Part shown: in pieces, positions 33,109 to 40,079 of the stretch
How positions within the stretch are numbered: position 1 is the stretch's first letter
Layout: each line of letters opens with the position of its first letter
Origin: Solirubrobacterales bacterium
GTDB taxonomy: Bacteria; Actinomycetota; Thermoleophilia; Solirubrobacterales; Solirubrobacteraceae
Reading direction: 5' to 3'
Assembly: GCA_003244205.1 (NCBI GenBank)
Contig: QHBW01000079.1
Span: 1-55,546, forward strand
DNA length: 55,546 bases
The notes under the pieces: generated by a model
The model's database searches: none
Told to the model about the DNA's origin: nothing
What the model saw: only the letters and a program-made list of their open reading frames with translations
Made by a program: the position numbers and the translations under genes

Positions 33109-33887
33109 GCCGCGAGGTTCTGCTCTTCCTGTCGGTCTTCCTCGCCTCCTCGGTCGAGGGCGTCGAGGCGGTGACGATCGTGCTCGCCGCCGGTCTCACG
33201 ACGGGGTGGCGGTCTGCGCTCAGCGGTGTCGCGGTCGCGCTCCTAGTACTCGCCGGCATCGTCGCCGGACTGGGGCCGGCGCTGACGGCGCTGCCGATCG
33301 ACGTGCTGCGCCTCGTGGTCGGCGGCCTGTTGCTCGTGTTCGGCTTGCAGTGGCTGCGCAAGGCGATCCTGCGCTCGAGTGGGTTCAAGGAGCTCCACGA
33401 CGAGGAGGCGATCTTCGAACACGAGCTGGAGGCTGCCCGCGCGGCCGGGTCCGCCTCCCGCCAGGCCGGCTGGGCGATCAATCCCTACGGCTTCACCGTT
33501 AGCTTCAAGGGCGTGCTGCTCGAGGGGCTGGAGGTGGCCTTCATCGCCGTCACCTTCGGCAGCAACCAACACGATGTGCCGTTGGCGGCGATCGCCGCTG
33601 TGACGGCCGTTATCGTCGTGGTCGCGGCCGGCGTCGCAGTTCGCGCACCGCTCAGCCGCGTGCCCGAGAACACGCTCAAGTACGCCGTCGGAGTGATGCT
33701 CACGTCGTTCGGGATGTTCTGGGGGGCGGAGGGCGCCGGCGCGTCCTGGCCGGGGGGCGACGCCTCCATTCCGGCGCTGATCGCCTTCACACTCCTGCTC
33801 TCGTGGGGGCTGGTTTTCGGTCTGCGGCGCCGACGCGCTCGGTTGTCTGCTGTAGGCGCCAGGACAGTCGCGGCGGGCGCGCGGTGA
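33105..33887 (+). CDS. Membrane protein with two EGxE motifs (COG4280-like)
   Basis: A 260-residue protein of about seven helices. Two similar halves each begin with an acidic membrane motif: SSVEGVEAVTIVLAAG near the N terminus and LLEGLEVAFIAVTFG near residue 140. These resemble the REGLE iron-binding motif of FTR1 permeases and the paired acidic motifs of cation exchangers. COG4280 is my best family guess. A role in metal-ion transport is inference. It overlaps the acyl-CoA synthetase gene by 4 bp and the next gene by 4 bp. Confidence 0.72.
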   Translation: MSREVLLFLSVFLASSVEGVEAVTIVLAAGLTTGWRSALSGVAVALLVLAGIVAGLGPALTALPIDVLRLVVGGLLLVFGLQWLRKAILRSSGFKELHDEEAIFEHELEAARAAGSASRQAGWAINPYGFTVSFKGVLLEGLEVAFIAVTFGSNQHDVPLAAIAAVTAVIVVVAAGVAVRAPLSRVPENTLKYAVGVMLTSFGMFWGAEGAGASWPGGDASIPALIAFTLLLSWGLVFGLRRRRARLSAVGARTVAAGAR

Positions 33888-34096
33888 CCCGGCTCCGCGC
33901 CTTCTTCGGATTCCTCTACGACTTCGTCGTCGGCGACGATTCACTGATCGCCGTCGCGGTTGTGGTCGCCCTGGGCGTCACGGCGGCGGTGGCGTCGGGT
34001 GACGTGGCGGCCTGGTGGATCGTGCCCGTCGTCGTGGCGGCGGCGCTGGGCGCCTCGCTGCTGCGCGCGACAAGCCCGGCCAAACGCGAGCGCTGA
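33884..34096 (+). CDS. Small two-helix membrane protein, 70 aa
   Basis: The GTG start at 33884 overlaps the stop of the EGxE protein (GTGA). A short amphipathic start (TRLRAFFGFLYDFVVGDD) is followed by two membrane helices, SLIAVAVVVALGVTAAVA and AAWWIVPVVVAAALGASLL. Tight coupling suggests a partner or accessory subunit of the upstream membrane protein. No family recognised. Confidence 0.7.
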   Translation: MTRLRAFFGFLYDFVVGDDSLIAVAVVVALGVTAAVASGDVAAWWIVPVVVAAALGASLLRATSPAKRER

Positions 34097-34100
34097 CTTG

Positions 34101-34139
34101 ACACCTCGCCGGACGTGGAGGTTCGCGGCCTCGAGGTGT
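34101..34139. terminator. Hairpin between convergent genes
   Basis: ACACCTCG (34101-34108) pairs with CGAGGTGT (34132-34139) around a 23-nt loop. It lies between the plus-strand small membrane protein gene and the minus-strand thyX gene, where a shared terminator is expected. Confidence 0.5.
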
Positions 34140-34166
34140 GACGATGCAGGTCGGAGAGGGTGCGCC

Positions 34167-35753
34167 TCAGCCAGAGGTGACGGCTGCCCGCCGCTGCGCG
34201 CGCATCTCTGAGAGCACGCGCTCCAGCCGGGGCTCGGTCTCTATGTCTACATGGGTCATCGCGGCGCCGATGCCGGGGTGGACGTCGGCGATCTGGGCGT
34301 GCAGTTCGTGGGCGACCGCGCGGTAGGTGGGGTGACCCTCGCGGCCTGAGCGCAGCTCGATCAGCTGCATCGCGGCGCGCGCGTTGAGGTCGAGCACGAA
34401 GCGGATGCGGTATCCGAGGCAGAGCGCGTAGGGCGCCGCCCCGGCGAGACCCTCATCGACGAGCCGCTCGTACTCGGCGCGTGAGCGCTCGAGCGCTTGC
34501 CGATACGCGTCGCCGACGCCTGCGTCGTCGATCTCGCCGGGCACGCCGGCGCCGAGGTCGGGGGTCAGCGACTGCCACTGGATCGTCAGCATGCGATGGC
34601 GCTGCAGGTCACGGAAGGCGCCGTAGTCGGCGACGACCTCGAAGCGGTAGCGCACGGCCTCCAGGCCGCGTCCGGGGCGATGGCGGCGGTTGCGCCGCTC
34701 GCCGACGAGCTCGACCAGCAGCGCCGCCTGCTCTTCGGCATCCAGCGTCCCGACCGCTTCGCGGGCGTCGAGCTCCGACAGCGTCGAGGCCTCGAACAGC
34801 AGCGCGGCGAGGACGTCCTCCTGGCCACCGTGGACCGACAGCAGCCTGACCGACGGCACATCTTGGTGCTCGCGGCGGTCGAGGCCCAGCCGGCTGGCGA
34901 TCCGCTCCGCTGTCCCTGCGCGCTCGCGCAGGTAGCCGATCCACTCGCCGCCGCGCTCCGGTCTCTTCACGCGCGTGACGAAGCTCGGGATCACGTCGCC
35001 GACGGCGTCGAGGATCATCGTGCCGTACTCGCGCGCCTCCGGCAAGGGGTGGGCGAGCAGGTGGAGAATGAGCTGCTCGTAGGTCTGTCCCGACGCAAAA
35101 ATGCCCATGTGTGACAGCGAGGCGGCGGGCAGCAGGCCGCGCAGCAGGTCGAGCGACTTGGCGCGCAGCGCGCGCTGGTGGGCGCCGGGGGCAACGTCCT
35201 CGGCGCGCGCGAAGCGCTCGCTGGCCCACGCCTGCACGCGCGGGAGCGCGTCCGCGTAGGCGTCGAAGAGCGCGTCCATCGCGGCGACGTAGGTGGCCCC
35301 CAGGTCGCGATCGCGGTAGTAGCGGTAGCCGCCGCCGGCCATCGGTCGGTCGTAGGCGATGTAGCGCGTCGACTGCTCGAGGTAGGCGCCCAGCCGCGGA
35401 CGCTGAAGAACCTTGGTGAGGATGTTTGAGACCCACTCGCAGGCGATGTGTGCGCCGCCGAGCTGGGCCACCGAATCGTCGCCATACCCAAGGAAGACGC
35501 GCTCATACAGGGTGCTGGCACGTTCGCCCTCGGCGCCGTCGAAGGGCTCGCGGCCCTCCGGGAGGTCGTCGGCGAACTCGTCTAGCAGCAGGCGCCGTAG
35601 CGTTCCTGGATAGCGCGAGTAGCGGGCGAACAGCGCGCCCTTGACCGTCTCGGGCAGGTTGACGAGCGCGAAGACGGGTCGATCGAGGTTGGTGACGTGG
35701 GGAGCGAGTCGTGCACGCTCTTCCTCGGTAAAGCTCTCGACCGGATAATCCAC
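34167..35753 (-). CDS. thyX: FAD-dependent thymidylate synthase, two-domain form
   Basis: A 528-residue protein, about twice normal ThyX length, that makes dTMP from dUMP with methylenetetrahydrofolate and FAD. Two ThyX-like domains are visible. The N-terminal one has GYGDDSVAQLGGAHIACEW and QRPRLGAYLEQSTRY, a version of the RHRx7S motif with His changed to Pro (near 118). The C-terminal one has the intact RHRMLTIQWQS (near 383) but has lost the following RY. Together they could form a pseudo-dimeric half of the usual tetramer. GTG 35753 is used; ATG 35876 would add 41 residues of Ala/Arg/Ser/Pro repeats. Confidence 0.88.
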   Translation of the reverse strand: MDYPVESFTEEERARLAPHVTNLDRPVFALVNLPETVKGALFARYSRYPGTLRRLLLDEFADDLPEGREPFDGAEGERASTLYERVFLGYGDDSVAQLGGAHIACEWVSNILTKVLQRPRLGAYLEQSTRYIAYDRPMAGGGYRYYRDRDLGATYVAAMDALFDAYADALPRVQAWASERFARAEDVAPGAHQRALRAKSLDLLRGLLPAASLSHMGIFASGQTYEQLILHLLAHPLPEAREYGTMILDAVGDVIPSFVTRVKRPERGGEWIGYLRERAGTAERIASRLGLDRREHQDVPSVRLLSVHGGQEDVLAALLFEASTLSELDAREAVGTLDAEEQAALLVELVGERRNRRHRPGRGLEAVRYRFEVVADYGAFRDLQRHRMLTIQWQSLTPDLGAGVPGEIDDAGVGDAYRQALERSRAEYERLVDEGLAGAAPYALCLGYRIRFVLDLNARAAMQLIELRSGREGHPTYRAVAHELHAQIADVHPGIGAAMTHVDIETEPRLERVLSEMRAQRRAAVTSG

Positions 35754-35782
35754 GCGACGGGCGATGCTACCGGCGTGCTCGG

Positions 35783-35873
35783 AGGGGGAGGCGCGGCGGG
35801 CGGCCACGGAGGGGGAGGCGCGGCGGGCGGCCACGGAGGGGGAGGCGGCGGCGGCGGCGCGGCGGGCGGCGAA
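35783..35873. repeat. 27-bp GC-rich tandem repeats upstream of thyX
   Basis: GGAGGGGGAGGCGCGGCGGG plus GCGGCCAC forms a 27-bp unit present exactly at 35783-35809 and 35810-35836. A third, expanded GGC-rich copy follows to about 35873. If thyX starts at 35876 the array would encode ASPSVAARR repeats. If it starts at 35753 the array is 5' untranslated DNA. Confidence 0.75.
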
Positions 35874-35888
35874 CATTTCTTGCGTCTG

Positions 35889-35979
35889 CTTGTGAGTAGT
35901 GCTACAAGTGGCCGTACGCGGGGACGGTGCAGCCGGAGCAGGCGACCGGTCGGATGGAACTGGGGCGGCCGACCGGTCG
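35889..35979. promoter_or_regulatory. Palindromic elements upstream of thyX
   Basis: CGACCGGTCG, a perfect 10-bp palindrome, occurs at 35943-35952 and 35970-35979, 27 bp apart. Closer to thyX lies an inverted repeat CTTGT (35889-35893) / ACAAG (35904-35908) in an AT-richer patch. The stretch 35877-36051 carries no recognisable gene. A thyX promoter with operator sites is likely here, but no -10/-35 pair can be named. Confidence 0.45.
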
Positions 35980-36051
35980 TCTATCGCGCGCGTGGCCTCG
36001 ACGTCTAGCGGACACCTCCGGCGGCCGACCGACCGCCCCTCAGTGCACGCT

Positions 36052-36273
36052 TCAGCCGCGACCCTTCCAGCCGACCGTCTCGACCTGGCCCGCGTTGACA
36101 ATCGTCGGGACGCGTCCCGTCCCCTTGCTGTAGTCCATCAGCTCCGCTCGCCACTCGCTGCTCGTGGTGGCGTCGCGCTCCTCCCACGTCTTGCCCTCCG
36201 CCTGCAGGTCTTCGCGGGCCTCCTGGCAGTAGGGACAGCCCGGCTTGACGTACATGATCCGCGCGTCGGCCAC
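36052..36273 (-). CDS. Glutaredoxin-like protein
   Basis: A 73-residue glutaredoxin-fold protein. The redox motif is CPYC in IMYVKPGCPYCQEAREDL, and the cis-proline segment is GRVPTIVNAG. The last strand (QVETVGWKGRG) completes the small fold. Actinobacterial mycoredoxins share this CPYC layout, so reduction by mycothiol is possible but not shown. GTG 36273 is the likeliest start; ATG 36255 would also leave the fold intact. Confidence 0.82.
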   Translation of the reverse strand: MADARIMYVKPGCPYCQEAREDLQAEGKTWEERDATTSSEWRAELMDYSKGTGRVPTIVNAGQVETVGWKGRG

Positions 36274-36349
36274 GGCGATCGAATCTACCAATCGGCGTGC
36301 GGCGGGTCTGGCGGATGACGGCTCGGTACAGGCCCCGCCGCCGCTGAGA

Positions 36350-36386
36350 CCCACCATTTTCGCGCATCTTGAGCGGAAATGGTGGG
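36350..36386. terminator. 10-bp hairpin in the VOC-glutaredoxin gap
   Basis: CCCACCATTT (36350-36359) pairs with AAATGGTGGG (36377-36386) around a 17-nt loop. The hairpin is downstream of the VOC gene at the end of the nuo transcript (minus strand) and upstream of the glutaredoxin gene. It likely terminates the nuo-VOC message. The rest of 36274-36469 shows no gene. Confidence 0.6.
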
Positions 36387-36469
36387 GTTCACCCGTCCCG
36401 CCACCTCGCCGCCCGACGCCCGACGCAAATGCACGCCCCGCTGCCGCCCGCGCCCCGACGCGCGAGCCC

Positions 36470-36892
36470 TCAGCCCGGCAGGCTCACCGAACCGTCGGCC
36501 CGCAGCGTCCAGTGGGGGTTGTGGGCGACCTCCCAGGGATGGCCGTTGGGATCGACGAAGACGCCGGAGTAGCCGCCCCAGAAGGTCTCGGCCCCGGCGC
36601 GCGGGATCGTGGCGCCGGCCTTCTGCGCCTCGGCGAGGACGGCGTCCACCGCCCGAGCGGAGGAAACGTTGTGGGCGAGCGTCACGCCACCCCAGCCTCC
36701 GCTGTCCTCGACGGCGGAGTCCTCGGCCAGGCGGGCTCGGTCCCACAGCGCCACGATCATCCCGCCAGCCTGAAAGAAGACGACGTCGTCGTCGGGCTTG
36801 GCGCCGGTGCTCCATCCGAGCGCCTCATAGAACGCGCGCGCTCGACCGAGGTCGGCGACGCCAAGGGTGATCAGGCTGACGCGCTGGTCCAT
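36470..36892 (-). CDS. VOC (glyoxalase/bleomycin-resistance) family protein
   Basis: A 140-residue protein with paired beta-alpha-beta-beta-beta modules: VSLITLGVADLGRARAFYEALGW at the N terminus and FWGGYSGVFVDPNGHPWEVAHNP at the C terminus. The latter holds the metal-site Glu of the family. It may be a glyoxalase, isomerase or resistance protein; the substrate is unknown. It starts 14 bp after the nuoN stop, so it is probably co-transcribed with complex I. Confidence 0.85.
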   Translation of the reverse strand: MDQRVSLITLGVADLGRARAFYEALGWSTGAKPDDDVVFFQAGGMIVALWDRARLAEDSAVEDSGGWGGVTLAHNVSSARAVDAVLAEAQKAGATIPRAGAETFWGGYSGVFVDPNGHPWEVAHNPHWTLRADGSVSLPG

Positions 36893-36906
36893 GCTGGCGG
36901 CTACCG

Positions 36907-38439
36907 CTAGAAGATCCCGGTGAGCGCCTTGCCGGCGTCGCGCGCGAGGCTCAACAGCGGCGAGGGGACGATCCCGAAGACCAGCGTCGCCGCGCCGAAG
37001 AGCGCGGCCACGACGCTTACCTCGAGGCCACTCAGCCGCGTGGCCGTGGGCGCCTCCGCGGAGCCGCCGGCCATGATCGGGCGAGCCCCGGCGACGCCGG
37101 CAGAGGGCCGCATCCACATCGCGGCGACGACGCGCAGGTAGTAGGCCAAGGAGATCATCGACCCAACGACGAGCACGACCGCCAGCCAGGCGTAGCCGCC
37201 ATCGACGAGCGCATCGATCAGGTACACCTTGCCGATGAAGCCAGCGGTGGCGGGAATCCCGGCGAGCGAGAGCATCGCCAGCGTCATCGGCCATGCGAGC
37301 AGGGGTCTGGAGGAGCCGAGGCCGACCATCCCCGCGATGTCGTCGCCCTCGCCGGTCTCGCGCTCGCGGGCGACGATGACGGCAAAGGCGGCCATGTTCA
37401 TGAACAGGTAGATCGCCAGGTAGAAGACGGTCGCCTGGAGCCCGAGGCGCGTGGAGACGAGCACGCCGCCGAGCATGTAGCCGGCCTGGGCGACGCTCGA
37501 GTAGGCGAGCATCCGCTTGAGCGAGCTCTGGCCCAAGGCCCCGACGTTGCCGACGATGATCGTGATCGCGGCCAGCGCCGCGAGGATCGGCCCCCACGAC
37601 GGCTGGGCGTTGATCAGCGCGCCGTCGAAGAGCCGCAGGAAGATGCCGAACGCCGCGGCTTTCGTGGCCACCGCCTGGAATGCCGTGATCGGCGTGGGCG
37701 CGCCCTGGTAGACGTCGGGCGTCCACTGGTGAAAGGGCGCCACCGAGCACTTGAAGCACAGCCCTGCGGCGGTCAGCGCCACCCCCGTCAGCAGCAGCGG
37801 GTCGCTTGCCAGCGACCCGCTCGAGAGCGCCGCCGCCACACCGGAGAAGTCGGTCGACCCGGTTGCGCCGTAGATCAGCGCGAGCCCGTAGAGCAGCGTG
37901 GCAGAGCCGACCGATCCAACGATCAGATACTTGAGCCCGGACTCCAGCGACCCGCGCCGGCGCAGTTCCGAGCCGCACAACACGTAGAGCGGGATCGACA
38001 GCAGCTCGAAGCCGAGGAAGAGCGTGACGAAGTTCTGCGCCGCCAGCAGCACGACCATGCCCGACACCGTGGAGAGCAGCAGCGCGTGGTACTCGCCCTC
38101 ACCGGCCACCGCGGGGGCAGCGGCGCGCAGCGACAGCAGCACGCACGCGGCGGCGGCCGCGATCGCCACCAGCCCGAGCAGCAGCGAGAGGTCGTCGACG
38201 CGCAGCGCGCCCGAGACGAGCGTGGCGGCGTGGTGCCAGCGCCAGATGCTCAGTCCCGCCGCGGCGGCGAGCACGAGCATGGTCAGCAGCGGCACGCAGA
38301 TCCGCCGCACCAGGCGGTTGCGCAGCAGCCCCAGCAGCAGCACGGTGACGGCGCCACCGAGCAGGGCGATCAGCGGAGACAGGCCGGCCCAGTCGAGGTG
38401 GGGGCCCTTGATCTGCGCGACCGCTAGCAGCGCGTTCAC
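36907..38439 (-). CDS. nuoN: NADH-quinone oxidoreductase subunit N
   Basis: A 510-residue antiporter-like proton channel subunit of complex I. About 14 membrane helices, with the typical FELLSIPLYVLCGSELRR, FKCSVAPFHQWTPDVYQGAPTP and SIAQ-type segment (LKRMLAYSSVAQAGYML). It ends the nuo operon. GTG 38439 overlaps the nuoM stop. Confidence 0.95.
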   Translation of the reverse strand: MNALLAVAQIKGPHLDWAGLSPLIALLGGAVTVLLLGLLRNRLVRRICVPLLTMLVLAAAAGLSIWRWHHAATLVSGALRVDDLSLLLGLVAIAAAAACVLLSLRAAAPAVAGEGEYHALLLSTVSGMVVLLAAQNFVTLFLGFELLSIPLYVLCGSELRRRGSLESGLKYLIVGSVGSATLLYGLALIYGATGSTDFSGVAAALSSGSLASDPLLLTGVALTAAGLCFKCSVAPFHQWTPDVYQGAPTPITAFQAVATKAAAFGIFLRLFDGALINAQPSWGPILAALAAITIIVGNVGALGQSSLKRMLAYSSVAQAGYMLGGVLVSTRLGLQATVFYLAIYLFMNMAAFAVIVARERETGEGDDIAGMVGLGSSRPLLAWPMTLAMLSLAGIPATAGFIGKVYLIDALVDGGYAWLAVVLVVGSMISLAYYLRVVAAMWMRPSAGVAGARPIMAGGSAEAPTATRLSGLEVSVVAALFGAATLVFGIVPSPLLSLARDAGKALTGIF

Positions 38440-40064
38440 GGGCCGCTGCCTCCTGAGGAGGAACCCGCCGAACTAGACGGCCCGCTGCCGCCGTTGCGCT
38501 GGGGAAGCTGCTGGGCGGCGCCCGCCGGGGGCGAAACCGTGCCCGGGCTCGCCGGGGTCCCGGTCGTAATGGGGACGCCAGCCGCCGCCGAAGGCGGGTT
38601 GACGATCGCCTGGGCCGCGCTGATCGACGCCGTCACCGTGCGCTGCCCGCGTATCAGCGCCACCTGGGGGTCGAGCGCGATCGCGAGGATCACCAGCACC
38701 AGGGGAGCGATCACAACCACATCGCGTAGGCCGATCTCGTGCGACTCCACGCTCTCGCCGAGACGGTTGTGCATCGCGCGGATGAACGCTCGCAGCGCAT
38801 AGACGGACGCCAGCACGACGCCTGTGAAAGCGACGATCGCGATCACGATCTTCGCTTGGAAGGCGCCCAGCAAGATGAGGAACTCGCCGACGAAGTTCGA
38901 GGACCCGGGCATCGCCAGGGTGGCGAGCGCCACGATCAAGAACAGCGCCGCGAGCACCGGGGCGCGGAAGGCGATCCCGCCCATCTCGCGGATGTCCTCG
39001 GATCCCGCGCGCGCGGCAATCACGCCGATAATGAAGAAGAGCGCAGCCGTCACCAGACCGTGGTTGACCATCTGCAACACGGCGCCCTGAGCGCCGGCGG
39101 GGCGCAGCGCGAAGATCCCGAGCGTGATGAAGCCCAGTTGTGCAACCGACGAGTATCCGACGATCAGGCGCATGTCGGTCTGGGTGAACGCCATCACCGA
39201 GCCGTAGAGGATCGACGCCAGCGCGATCAACAGCATCAGCGTTTGATAGTGGGCTGAGGCCTGCGGGAAGAGCGGCAGCACGATGCGCAGGAAGCCGTAG
39301 GCGCCGACCTTCGACAAGACGCCGCTGAAGACAGCCAGCACGGGCAGCGGCATCGCCCTGTAGCCGTCCGGCATCCACGCGTGCAGCGGGAAGGCCGGCA
39401 TCTTCACCAGGAATGCGGCAGCGAAGCAGAGGAAGATCCACTCCTGTGAGCCCTTGGAGAGCCCGAGCGCGCGGAGGTCTGAGAGCACGAACGACAAATG
39501 ACCGCCGCTGGGCTCGGCGAGCACGCCGGTGGCGATCGCCGCCGCCAGCATCAGCAGCGATCCGACGAGCGTGTAGATCACGAGCTTGGTCGTGGCCGCG
39601 ACCCGGTTGGGCCCGCCCCAGCCGCCGGTGAGGAAGTAGAACGGGATCAGCATGAGGTCGAAGAAGGCGACGAACAGCAGCAGGTCCTGGGCCAGCAACG
39701 CTCCGAAGACAGCGGACTGAGCCAATCCGAGCCAAACGAAGAATGTGCTCGGGCGCTCCCACTCGCGCATCGCGGCGGCGACGAAAGCCGCCGCGAAGAG
39801 CAGCGCAGCGAGCAGCACGAGGGCCAGGTTTAGCCCGTCGACGCCGATCTTGTAATGCGTTCCCAGCTCACCGATCCAAACCTTGTCGGTGACGTCCTGG
39901 AGGCCGCCGACGTGCGTGTCGAAGCCAAACAAGAGCGAGACCGCAAAGCCGAGCGTGACGAGCGAGCCCGCCGCGGCGACCCTCCCCGACCACTGTCCCG
40001 GTAGGAGCGCCGCCAGCAGCGAGACCGCGAGCGGCAGCCAGATGACTAGTGACAGAGCGATCAT
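38436..40064 (-). CDS. nuoM: NADH-quinone oxidoreductase subunit M
   Basis: A 542-residue antiporter-like subunit. Conserved helices include FLVKMPAFPLHAWMPDGYRA and DMRLIVGYSSVAQLGFI, which carry the key lysine/glutamate network for proton pumping. The C terminus is extended by about 50 residues rich in Pro, Gly and Ser (SSSAGSSSGGSGP), absent from most NuoM proteins. That tail overlaps the nuoN start by 4 bp. ATG 40064 is 15 bp after the nuoL stop. Confidence 0.95.
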   Translation of the reverse strand: MIALSLVIWLPLAVSLLAALLPGQWSGRVAAAGSLVTLGFAVSLLFGFDTHVGGLQDVTDKVWIGELGTHYKIGVDGLNLALVLLAALLFAAAFVAAAMREWERPSTFFVWLGLAQSAVFGALLAQDLLLFVAFFDLMLIPFYFLTGGWGGPNRVAATTKLVIYTLVGSLLMLAAAIATGVLAEPSGGHLSFVLSDLRALGLSKGSQEWIFLCFAAAFLVKMPAFPLHAWMPDGYRAMPLPVLAVFSGVLSKVGAYGFLRIVLPLFPQASAHYQTLMLLIALASILYGSVMAFTQTDMRLIVGYSSVAQLGFITLGIFALRPAGAQGAVLQMVNHGLVTAALFFIIGVIAARAGSEDIREMGGIAFRAPVLAALFLIVALATLAMPGSSNFVGEFLILLGAFQAKIVIAIVAFTGVVLASVYALRAFIRAMHNRLGESVESHEIGLRDVVVIAPLVLVILAIALDPQVALIRGQRTVTASISAAQAIVNPPSAAAGVPITTGTPASPGTVSPPAGAAQQLPQRNGGSGPSSSAGSSSGGSGP

Positions 40065-40079
40065 CGGCTCGTCCGCGGC

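Noticed and set aside
35697-36008. Plus-strand glycine-rich frame over the thyX upstream repeats
   Set aside because: It consists mostly of the 27-bp GC repeat read in another frame and overlaps thyX antisense.
36350-36386. Third member of the GGGGTGGGT palindrome family
   Set aside because: It shares CCCACC/GGTGGG but lacks the inner CTTGCCT stem and the flanking sequence, so it is treated as an ordinary hairpin.
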